Positions 46,601 to 58,600 of a DNA stretch of 64,000 bases are shown piece after piece; position 1 is the first letter of the stretch; every line of letters starts with the position of its first letter. Below the pieces are notes generated by a model. That model had not been told where the DNA came from. It saw only the letters and a program-made list of their open reading frames with translations, and made no database searches. A program made the position numbers and the translations under genes. Origin of the DNA: Bugulina stolonifera (Eukaryota > Bryozoa > Gymnolaemata > Cheilostomatida > Bugulidae); contig OW285195.1 of NCBI GenBank assembly GCA_935421135.1, positions 1,116,001 through 1,180,000 on the forward strand. Direction: 5' to 3'.

Positions 46601-49600
46601 ACTATATCATACAAAGTGGACAACACATAAGAGTACATAAGCATGCAGACTGTTATTTTAAAAAATTGTTTTGTTCATTTCACTACAGTTGTCGACAAAT
46701 GGTGTTGCAGGAAGCCATCATACCTTGCCAGTTTGATGCGGATTAATTCTTATAAATAGAGCTCTGTGAGGGAGTATAATTGCCCTAGAGCTCAATGATT
46801 TTTGGTGGTGACCCCCTGAATGATGTAAGCTCAGCTTGCTGTAAGTGTTGAAGTTTTTATTGGCACCAAAGTTTATATAATTATTAAGTTTTTCCACGGT
46901 GTTCTGCGCCAATAGGATCGCTTGAAATGTGACCTAATAGACTGCCAAGCCGAAAGTGGTTGAGCAACAATGAGAAATTACCGACAAAACAGTAGAGTTT
47001 TCTCCAGAGTGGTAAAAAAATTGTCCTCAGATTGGCTAGAAGTACCTGTGATGCTAGCCCATTATTGTCAGGACACATTATGTTGATACTGATAGCATCA
47101 GTAATGAAGCAAACATTAAACATGGGGGAAAAAGCCCAAAAAGTTGGAGTCACCCTACGAGCATGTAGTCTAGCCATGCAGACCAAAGATTGCAGAAGTA
47201 CTCTCTTTGCGCAGACTGTCAATTACTTTTGGTTTGTTACGCCGACCTATATTTTTGTAGCCCAAATGTTTGCCATAGGTTGGGTGATCGTTAAGGTTAA
47301 GGTTTTACAAACAAATGTGCGAGAAGCATGTGCAACTAGCTATCATGTCAGTTTGGAACAACACCATTTGCAGCATTGACGTATGGCAACTCCTTAATAT
47401 TGTTTCCACCAACTCCCTTCACAAATCCAATCCACCCAGGGAAGTTTTGAACCGATTAGGGTCGCAAATAAAAATTCAAAGATGGTCGTCCAGCTTAGGC
47501 CCAAACGGCTAGTGGCCGGGGAGTTTGCTTTGTCAGACAAATCCATTCCTAGCTCATTGGCACACCTGGGGTTTCCGTACGAAAATGAGGATCTCGCTTT
47601 CGGCCTAGGCTGGTGTGTTCGTGACTCTGTGACGGATGTGCGCCGGAATATTTTTAGCAAGCTGGCCTGTACCAGAAATTTAGGTTGCAAAGACACTAAT
47701 AATCCAGAGCTTTATTGCAACGTAAATGTTTGAATATACATGCACACCATAGCAGGCTGGATTACAGTACATGTAAGTAGTATAGTCAGTGCACTTCTAG
47801 ACAGACACGCACTCATTGACCCCTGTTTTCAACCAATCACAAGCCGGTATTTCCGATTTCAACCAATCACAGAAGAGCACAAAAATTTTGCACACGACCT
47901 TGCCAAGGTCACCCCAAAATCCCCCCTTCTGATTGGTCGAAAAAACATTTGCACACTTGACCCCGAACCCGGCCACGACCCCTTCCCTTCCTCCTTCCCA
48001 CCCTCCTCCCCTCCCCCTCCCCACCTCCCACTCCTCCCTCCTCCCCGCCACCGCCCTCGTCCCGTCCGCGCCACCGCCGTCGCCGCCGCCGCCACCGCCG
48101 CCCTCACCACCGCCGCCGCCGCCGCCACCACCACCGCCCTCACCACCGTCGCCGCCACCGCCGCCGCCGCCACCACCGCCACCACCACCACCGCCGCCAC
48201 CACCACCACCGCCACCGCCGCCGCCGCCGCCACCACCACCACCACCGCCGCCGCCGCCGCCGCCGCCATCACCGTCATCACCGCCACCCCTCCTCCGCCG
48301 CCGCCCACCCTCCCCACCCCGCAACCCCCACTCACCCGAACGACCAATCGTTTGAGGCGGTCAAGCCGCGTCCGCCCACGTTGCGTGCGGCGCCGACCGT
48401 ACACGTGGAGGCGACGCCGGTGCCCCGTATCCACCGGGCCAAGCGACTAGGCAGCGGCCCGCCGCCCATTCCGAGTTCCACTGGGGTGGGACTATAAAAG
48501 ATAAGTTTGACTGATGATAGTATTAATACAAAGAAGACTTAGTCATAGCAAACATGTCTTTTCTCACCAAAGGAGCAGCGGGGAGATATGTACTTTTAAA
48601 GGAAGTCCTCCCGAAGTCTGTATGGGAATATATGATCAAAAGTAATATCGAAGAAACGAATAGTCCATGGATGTGGTATTGGGTTGACAGACTCGCTCAT
48701 AATTCCTTAGTGGTAGAGCTTGCCATCTATTTTAGAACACTTTCACTCTCTATGAATATCCCTTTTAAGATAGGAGAGGAAAAGTTGAGGAAAATGGCAC
48801 TTTGTTATGAAGACTTAACAGGAGCTAGGTCAAGATTTTCATCTATGGTAGAAACAAAAAACGCATCCGTTTCTTCTCCCTTACTCCTTCTTAGGAATGC
48901 AGAGTTGTCAACCTGGTGTAGAGTGGAGGTTGAGAAGATTATTGAAGATAGAAACTGGGATGAAACTGGTGTGGGAGCGGAGGCCACTTTTAACACTCAC
49001 TTCTTACTATATCTGGATAATGAACCTGGTGGGGAAGGTTCAAAGAATGAACTCTATCATAGAGTATTGAACATATTAAAGGATGGGGCAAGAAGATGTC
49101 GCTTTGAGGATGGGAAGGAGAAATCGCGAGCGAAGAGGAGTTACAATGAAGAAAGCATCCCTGGTTTAATTCTTAGTAGAGGTAATACGCTATATGCAGG
49201 GCGATTGTTTGGAGAACTAGATCCATCCAAAAATGGGTTAGAGGTGATAAGAAGTCCTTCACCAGGAGATGCTAGATTAGAGGTGAGAGAGACTTCTACA
49301 GGAGAGACTAACCAGGTTATGATAGAAGAGGTTGAAATGTGTGACATTGGAGAACTAGATTCATCCAAAAACGGGTTAGAGGAGATAAGAAGCCCTTCAC
49401 CAGGAGAAGCTAGGGTGGAAGTGAGAGAGACTTCTACAGGAGAGAATAAGCAGATTATGATAGAAGAGCAAACTCATGTAGAAACTAAAGAAGAGGTTGA
49501 AATGTGTGACAAAAGGGAACAAGAGATTAGAAAGATAGAACAAGAATTGGCACTAAAGAAAGTGGAATTGGCAGGAGCACTGGGGTGGAAAGAAGCACTA

Positions 49601-52600
49601 GAGATGCAACAGAGAATTGATGCAAGAAAAGAGAGAAGAACAAATCGCATTGCCTTCTTAGAAAAAAAGTTAACAGAGGAAAGAATGGAAAAAGAGAGGT
49701 TAATGATGGAAATCGAGCGTTTGCAAAAAGAAGAAGAAGAAGAAAAAATGGATAGTGTATCAATTATTGATCACATAATTCCCCACCTGGCTAACAAACT
49801 AGATGATAATGATGCAAAAGCAGAAGGGGAAGATAGTAAACTGCCACAGTGGGTTCCAACAGGAGAAAGTAATGATGAATAAAAGTGTATAGATTCCAAT
49901 CGTTCTCTCAAACAAGGGCAAGATGTCAAAGCAAGAGGTAGTATGTAGAAATGAGAATTATGAAGATGTGGCTGATGGTCTCTTAGATGAAGTAGTAGCT
50001 ATCTCTGCTGAAGAGGGAAGGGAGCAAATAGGAGAGAGAAGCAACAAAAGAAAGAAGTTCACATTCTACATAATCATAATACTATTTATACTTTCTTGCT
50101 CATCTTTATCACCATCAGTTTACACATATCTAAGTGATAGGGAACCACCCAATGGCAAAGACAAAGGAGTACTTAAGCAAGGACACTTTTTAAAAACAAA
50201 CACAACTCTATTAGCTACTCAACTGGATCAGCATGCGTCCACACCAAGAAATCGATCTTCGCTTGCAGAGTCCCTTCACAGCTCTAGTCTGTGGTCCAAC
50301 AGGGAGTGGAAAAACGGAACTACTATTTAGTCTTATTAGGAGAGTTGATGAAATTGCTTCACCCACTCCTGTTGAAATCATTTACTGCTATGGAGTTTGG
50401 CAACGCCGCTTTGAGGATTACAAGGATAAAGTAAGGTTTCATTCAGGACTCATTGATGTAGAAATGGATATAGAGCGTGATGGGAAGAATCGCTGGCTCA
50501 TCATTGATGACTTGATGGGTGAAGTCGGGGGGAAAGAGACTACTAATGCAATCTTTACAAAGTTCAGTCACCACCTGAACATAAGCGTCTTTTTCTTACT
50601 ACAGAACCTTTTCCCGAAAGATAATAGAACAGTGTCAATAAACTCGCAGTACTTTTTCTTGTTCAAGAACCCCAGAGACGGAATGTCTGTTACCAATCTT
50701 GCAAAGCAGGCTTTTCCTCAGAGTACAAGAGCTGTTCAAGAAGCTTTTAGTGATGCTACACGTAAGCCACACTCTTTTCTATTCTTGAATCTTCGCCAGG
50801 AAACCCCGGAGTGGGCTAGACTGATCGGTAATTTTGCTTCTGAGCACTCTCCCATGACTGTATATATCCCGAATACCCTGGAATATAAGTAGCATTCACA
50901 TCTCTACTCTCTCCATAAACTGTCTTGGACTCGAAGAGAGCGCATCCATCATCAAGCATGAGATACATTAATTCACCCGAGTATTCTCCAAGGTTGAGGA
51001 GGAATGCCTTGAGTATATATGCACTGACGAAAGCATCTGCAACCATCAGAGATTCAACCATTGCTGAGGCTAACAAAGACCTTATACTCGCTCTTGTTGA
51101 GTGTGCTAGAAATGTATTATTAGGTAATGTTCATCTAACTACCGCTCAGTTGAACTCTCTACGTCGACATAGAAGGGCCATTGAGGATCTCACCAACTCT
51201 CGTACTAGTGTGAGGCAGAAAAAGTTAATCCTACAACGTGGCGGATTTTTAGGTCTTCTTTTGAAGCCATTGGCAAGTTTACTCGGAGGTGTGCTTGGTG
51301 GATTAGGCGGTGGACGAAGGTGAAATGAGTCTCAAGTTTTCTAAAAAGTATCTTCTTATGGATAAACATACATATGAATCAATGAATAGTAGAAACAACA
51401 AAAAAGAAGGAGAGCATCTACCCTCACTCTCTACAAATGGGGATCTACTCCTGGCAGAAAAAAGCAGAAAAGATGTAATATCTAACCTCAAAAACTCTGA
51501 TACAGACATCTACTCTCAGCTAGAGCAACATGCTCATAAAATGAATAAGTTCCTAAAAGAGTTGGAGAGATCACGCCATCCGCAGCAGGAGTTGTATAAT
51601 ACATTAGAGGGAATTAACACTAGGTTTAATGAAATGCATACATGGAGACAAAGAGAAGAAGAAGCACAAGAGCGAGGGCGAGAGAAAAAAAGAGATGATG
51701 AAAAGAGGCGAAGTGGCTCAAGGTCACCACTACCACACCCATATAGGAGAGAAACAAAACCAGAGAGGTCAGAAGCTGGCGCACGTTGGAGTGGGAAGGG
51801 TGAAAATAGAAGTCCTATCAAAACTAGGTCTAGGCGAAAGCTTCCTAAAACCCCTCTTGCAAGCAATAGTAAAACAGAAAGATGGATGATATAGATGAAG
51901 GTCTACGTGATATTTACTTCTCCCCTCCTCAACCACCGTCTTTTGGAGGAAAGAGAAAGTTAGTTTTAGCTTCTCCTCCTGGTATTAATGAGAATGATGT
52001 TGAGAAGTGGTTGAGAAGTCAAGACGCATACACTCTTCATCGCCCGATTAGAATGAAGTTTACAAGGAGAAAAACGTTTGTGAGTGGGATTGGTGAACAA
52101 CTCCAGGCAGATCTCGTGGATGTGCGTGCGCACAAGGACTCAAATGATGGAGTAACATTTTTGCTCACCTGCATAGATGCCTTCTCACGGAAAGCATGGG
52201 TCTTTCCTCTTCATTCCAAGTCTGGTCTGGAAGTGTCCAATGCACTCATCTCTCTATTCGAAAATGAAAGCTTTAGACAAATACAAACTGATAAAGGTAA
52301 GGAGTTCCTAAACAGAAGGGTGAGTGAAGTGCTAAAGAAGTATGGAGTTAGCCATTTCACCTCTGAGAATGAGATCATCAAGGCTGCTCTTGTTGAACGC
52401 TTTAATAGAACATTGAGAGGGAAAATTCATCGTCTACTCACTTATAGAGGGGATGGACGCTACTTAGAAGATGTAGAAGACCTAGTCCAAGGATATAACA
52501 ACAGTTTTAATAGGTCAATTGGAATGAAACCTATTGAGGTTGATTACGATAATCAAGAAGAGGTTTGGGTTCGGTTAAATGAGTTCTCACCTAAACGATG

Positions 52601-55600
52601 GTTAAAGAAAACAAGAGTAAAATACTCACCAGGTGATCATGTTCGGATTTCGATGGCTCGTAGTAGCTTTGAGCGAGGGTTCACACCAAACTGGTCAACC
52701 GAGATATTCACCATAAAAGCAGTCAAGGCACATACCTCACCTCCTGTCTATACACTGGAAGACCTAAACAAAGAAGGAGTAGATGGAACATTCTATGCAC
52801 AAGAATTGCAACATGTTAACCTACCTGAAATCTTTAGAGTTGAGAAAGTCATACGTAAACGGAGAAGGAGAGGAAAAGAAGAGAGTTTCGTGAAATGGAG
52901 TGGTTATCCCTCTTCATTTAATAGTTGGATAGATTCTAGTCAGTTTGTGTAAGACCAAAGGTAGTATAAATTCGATATGTAAGTTCAGTTTTGCTCACTC
53001 TCAAAGATGGCCTTCAATGTCACACTTACCTCAAATGTACGCATCGGTGGGAGTGACACAAACACCAATGCTCACTTCATTACGAAGCTAGCCAAGACAT
53101 TGAAGCTTCACTCATCACAGTGGGAGGTTGGGTTACTTGACATTCAGTACCCTGCATCCTGGAGAAATGTGGAAGATGGCTATGTAGTGGTTACGAATAC
53201 AAAAGATGGAGTCAAACGAAAATGTGAAATCAGGAGTGGAAGGTATGCTTCCATGGGTGAACTTTTGAGTGAGATCAATAGAATACTAATAAACTACGAC
53301 TTAGAAAAAGTAGTGAGCTTTTACTATGATAGTCTACGGAATGAAACCTTCCTCATGTTGAGAGAACAGGAACACTCTGTCATGATGTCACGTGATGTTG
53401 CGTGGGTGTTGGGATTCGAACCTGATGTAGAATATGCTGCGGAAATCAACAGGAGTCAAAACCCTCCAGACATCAATGCTGGTTTCACATCCCTCTATGT
53501 CTACTCCTCCGTAGTCTCACCAAGACATGTTGGAGATAGTCTAGTCCCCCTACTTCGCACAGTTCCTATAACAGAGAGTGAAAGAAATAGCACCGTTTTC
53601 TTTGAGTTTTCGAATGTTCAATACTCTCCAGTGTCTAATACAAGCACAGACCTCATCGAGGTAGATATAAGACGTGATGATGGAGAAAGGGTCTCATTTC
53701 GCAGTGGAAAGGTTGTGCTGACGGTTCGTTTCAGACCGCGTGGAGAGAAATAACATGGCCCCTCGCATAGTTCCATATTTTCCTGATGAGTCAGGTGAGA
53801 TGTATGAAGACTATTATGCAAACCAGGTGGGAGAGGGAATGAGTGTGTACAGGGGAAAACCTATTATGACGGGTAATGGGATCGGCTCACTCTTTTCTGG
53901 ACTGGCCCGAGGGGTCCTTCCCATGCTAAAGAATGGTGCCAAAACTATTGGGAAAAAGCTATTGACTACTGGAGCTTCGGTTCTGGGAGATGTAATCAAG
54001 GGAGAGAACTTCAAATCCTCTGCAGCAAAACGTTTTCGTGAAGCTGGTGGGGATCTTCTAGGTGATGTAGAAGATGAATTACGTGAACCACCTGCCAAAC
54101 GTGCACGAGTTAGTCAAAAGTCTACAAAGAAAAAGCGTAAAGGAAGAAAAACAGTTTTTGACTAAATGAAAGATAAATATATAATCCACACCTAGACTCA
54201 CCACTCCCCACTCTTAGACAAGCGACTGTAGGAGCAAGTACTAGATGGAACAACTCTCACACTATCGAACATGTCCGTCACACATCGAGCCATCTCTCTC
54301 TCCAAGGTTTCTGAAGACTCTCCAGACACGGTTGACTCCAGTTTTGACTTATTTGCCACTCCGCCAACTCATACTAGCGTGCTCAGAGGTGAGTGGGTAC
54401 CTTTGGCTCCTGTTACGGACTCCCCTGATGGCACTATTGAATTTAACATCCCGCCCGCAGACGAACTCTACACAGATCTATCAAGGTCTTACTTACACAC
54501 CACAGTAAAGGTGAGCAAGGCTGATGGAAGCGTACTACCTGCGGAAGAACAACTAAAGGTTGTTCCAGGGGACAATTTTATGCACAGTCTCTTTTCTTCT
54601 GCCACTGTTCAACTGGCCGGGCAAGATGTTGAGTATGAACCAAACTATGGACATAGAGCTTATGTCGAGAATCTCCTAAACTATGGTAAAGATGCTAAGA
54701 GCACATATATGAAAGTTGGGAGTGGGTGGATGGAGGATGAAGGAACTGGAGAAGACTATGATGGTATACCTCCCGAAGTGGTTGAAAAAAGAAAGAAACT
54801 TATAGCCACAAGTAAAGAGATGAGCTTCTATGGGAGACCTAGGTTGAGTATGTTTTCTCAAGGAAGACTTATTCCACCAGGAGTTCGCTCTCGCCTTACT
54901 CTACAACGTGCTATTCCACAAATGGCCCTCTTAGCAGAAACAGACAACCCTGCAGGAGGGGCGAAGATTTCTATAACTAAGACAGAATTGTGGATTCGAC
55001 GTGTACAAGCCAATCCGGCCTTACAAAAAGCACAAATGGATGTTTGGGTTGTGCAACAAGAGTCTATAAAACTACCAATTGACCGAATAAAAACTCATTT
55101 CCATGTCATCCCTGCTGGACACCAGTCAGTGAGAGTAAACTTTGATCAAGCGGGACAGAAGCCAAACAGAGTCTTTGTCGGACTAGTCAACCATACTGCA
55201 AAGAGTGGAACGTATAAGCAAAATCCCTTCAAATTTGGACATAACAATCTAAGTTCATTAGAATTACTAATTGATGGAACACCGGTGACCCGAAGATATG
55301 AACCAAATTTTGCAAGTGGAAAGTTTGCTCGTGAATTCATGAATTTGTTCACTGTCACAAATACATCCGATGCTGACACAGGGAATGAGATCTCCCCTAG
55401 CAAATACAAGTCCTGCGCTGCTCTCTACGCCTTTGACATTTCAGGAGATTTGTGTGATGACAACTTTCACTTGTTATCAAATGGGAGTCTATCTATTAAT
55501 CTAGCATTTGCTAATCAAACTCAAAATACACTTGGACTGTTTGTATACGAAGAAAAAGATGACATTATCTACTTGAATGCAAATCACGAAGTATCTATGG

Positions 55601-58600
55601 TAGCCGGGATGATGTAAAAAAAAAAATGGATACATTCTCAATCTCGAATATTCTATCTGATGATAAACTCTCATCAACCTCCTTTAGAGGGGTTATGCCA
55701 AGGGATCACTTCTTAGACTCCTTCTCCCCATCTGGATCTTTTGTTTTCAACACTCAAACAAGTGAGAAAAGTGGCGAGCATTGGATCTCTGTTTTTTCGA
55801 ATGGAAAAGAAATAGAGTATTTCGACTCCTATGGTCTCCCCCCTTCTATTTATCCTGATGTGGGTAAGATGTTACAACAATGGGGAATACCAATAGTATG
55901 GAATGGAGAGTGTCTACAAGAAGAGAGTACTAACGTGTGTGGAGACTACTGCATCTTGTTCTGTCTCCTTCGAGCTCGAGGGTGGAGTATGGAGGGAATA
56001 ATTACACGGCTAAGCAGAGTAGAAGGAAGAGTTCGAGATCATTCTATAAGAGCTCTATTACAACGTTTATACTATAATAAAAGAAATAATACTTTCCCAC
56101 TCACAACGCATGTAAACAATATTATGCTTTTTTCACCTTTTCACTTTGACTAGAGAGAAATACTTCACCTTACTTATAATTCGTTTTTATACTACTATAA
56201 CTAAAAAAAAAAAAAAAAAGAGACCAATAGTTTTTATCTTACCTGCATTCTTTTTTTTTTCTTTGCTTTTTAGATTTCTGCTTGATTCTTGATTCTTTTA
56301 TTTTTTCTCTATTTATCTTCGTAATAAAACAATACTACTGAAGAAAGCTGCATCTTTTCTATCTTGGAATAATACTCATCCATGGGTTGTTGTGGTCTCG
56401 CCCCTATCCGAGGCCCGCTCCGGGGAGGACGGAGAGTCCACCATGTTAGAAAGATCCTTTCGGGCAGGACTCCCCACTCCTATTATTTTCCCCTTCTTCC
56501 GTGCCTCTTTTAACGCATCCACCTCTTCTTTCCTCTTCTGACTGCACTCTTCTTCCTCAATAATTCCATCCATTTGTGAGTCCGTTAAGCCCGCAAATAA
56601 CTCTTCTTGATTTTGTACTATGTTGTCAGTATCCATTGATAATGTACTATTGTAGTAGTGTAGCTGTACAGTAGTGATGTGGTGAACTTTGAATGCTGAG
56701 ACTGTGATCCCACTCTCCCTTTATACAACTGCTCATTTCTTGACTCCTCCCTTTTTTTATCCAATCCCAATGTGACCCGATGTGAATCCGAAGCCTCCCG
56801 ATGCATCCCGATGTGAATCCGAAGCCTTCCGATGCATCCCGATGTGATTCCGAAGCTTCCCGATGCATCCCGATGTGAATCCGAAGCTTCCCGATGCATC
56901 CCGATGTGAATCCGAAGCTTCCCGATGCATCCCGATGTGATTCCGAAGCTTCCCGATGCATCCCGATGTGATTCCGAAGCTTCCCGATGCATCCCGATGT
57001 GAATCCGAAGCTTCCCGATGCATCCCGATGTGATTCCGAAGCTTCCCGATGCATCCCGATGTGATTCCGAAGCTTCCCGATGCATCCCGATGTGATTCCG
57101 AAGCTTCCCGATGCATCCCGATGTGATTCCGAAGCTTCCCGATGCATCCCGATGCATCCCGATGTGAATTGACACATCGGGATGCATCGGGAAGCTTCGG
57201 GATGCATCGGGATGCATCGGGAAGCTTCGGAATCACATCGGGATGCATCGGGAAGCTTCGGAATCACATCGGGATGCATCGGGAAGCTTCGGAATCACAT
57301 CAGGATGCATCGGGATGCATCGGGATGCATCGGGAAGCTTCGGAATCACATCGGGATGCATCGGGAAGCTTCGGAATCACATCGGGATGCATCGGGAAGC
57401 TTCGGAATCACATCGGGATGCATCGGGAAGCTTCGGAATCACATCGGGATGCATCGGGAGGCTTCGGATTCACATCGGGGTGCATCGGGAGGCTTCGGAT
57501 TCACATCGGGGTGCATCGGGAGGCTTCGGATTCACATCGGGGTGCATCGGGAGGCTTCGGATTCACATCGGGGTGCATCGGGAGGCTTCGGATTCACATC
57601 GGGAGGCTTCGGATACACATCGGGGTGGGGAAATGGTTAGACTCCGCCCACTGAATACTACTATTTAAAGTATTCAATTTTTGAGGATTTGACCATTCTA
57701 GTCAGTTAGGTAACACTTTTAGCTTCAAGATGATATGCAAATTGACTATATTTACTTTATTTACTTCAGTGTAATCAGACTGTAAAGTTTATATATTGCC
57801 AAAAATGCTCAGCTATTCAACAATAGGTGAATAAGTGACGTCACTTGTTCAGGTTATCACTAGTGCAATCAAGCGGCACGTTGACTACTAGTTCTATGAG
57901 CCGCGCAAACACTGATTGTTCTAATGCAAATTACTATGAATCACCGGTCTATATTTAGTATTCATGCAACATGTACATAGCTTAATTCTTCAACTACTAA
58001 TGTGTAAAGGGGATTCTACTTTTGTCCCGATGATTTGCTGAAATTTGTCAATGAACATGGGCTTGCTTACAATTGGTTTTAATAGGTCAACTAGTCATGT
58101 GCACTAGTACAATAAACTAAACTATAATATTGTAAACAGTATTACTCCCACAGTAACAATGGTAACAATTGACCTATTTATAACTAACACTCTCTCATTG
58201 GTTGTCTTTGTTTCTTTGTTCAACTATGTGGATGCTCTTTCATACTAAACAGACAAGTGACATCAATGAATAGTTGGAAATTCCTGGCAAAATTTCCTGA
58301 GCTTTTACAAAATCACTATATTTCAACGGTTTTTGGGGTTCAAATACAGCCATTTGTACATGTTCAACCAAGTCAAGTTGCATATCACTTTGAAGCCCAA
58401 AATATGAACTTACTAACTAAAATACCTATATTTTGAATCTTGTACTACTTTAAGGTATAAGTTTCTCACTCTAGCAGTATGAACAATCAGCCTCTAGTCA
58501 ACAGAGTGAGAGTAAACAGAGACAGCTACCTACTAGTCAGTGCCTGATCAGAGATGTCAACAAGTAGAACATAAGGTTAGTGTTAAATGGAGTAATTGGC

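Larger units (their letters stand above)
47776..48497 (+). repeat. Polinton left terminal inverted repeat
   Basis: 722 bp, matching 58708-59429 inverted with one noticed difference. Outer part: two direct CCAAT boxes (47833 and 47863), the palindrome GACCTTGCCAAGGTC (47896-47910) and an inverted CCAAT box (ATTGG at 47932). Middle: about 300 bp of C-rich CCG/CCA triplets (about 47990-48300). Inner: a fourth CCAAT box (48344) and CACGTG (48402-48407). It serves both as replication and integration end and as the promoter region for the rightward genes. Confidence 0.95.

Noticed and set aside
47394..47733. Overlapping 100- and 83-codon frames left of the Polinton
   Set aside because: Neither shows a recognisable domain or convincing splice context. 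Left as unassigned intron sequence.
47797..48450. Long poly-Gly, poly-Ala/Val, poly-Pro and poly-Thr frames in the left terminal repeat (and their mirror at 58755-59432)
   Set aside because: They are produced by the CCG/CCA triplet tract, which leaves five frames open at once. They have no normal composition and lie in a terminal repeat.
56618..57668. Five or more frames of 140-210 codons rich in SHRDASGSFG
   Set aside because: Artefacts of the 31-bp satellite palindrome. The same peptide appears on both strands and in several frames.
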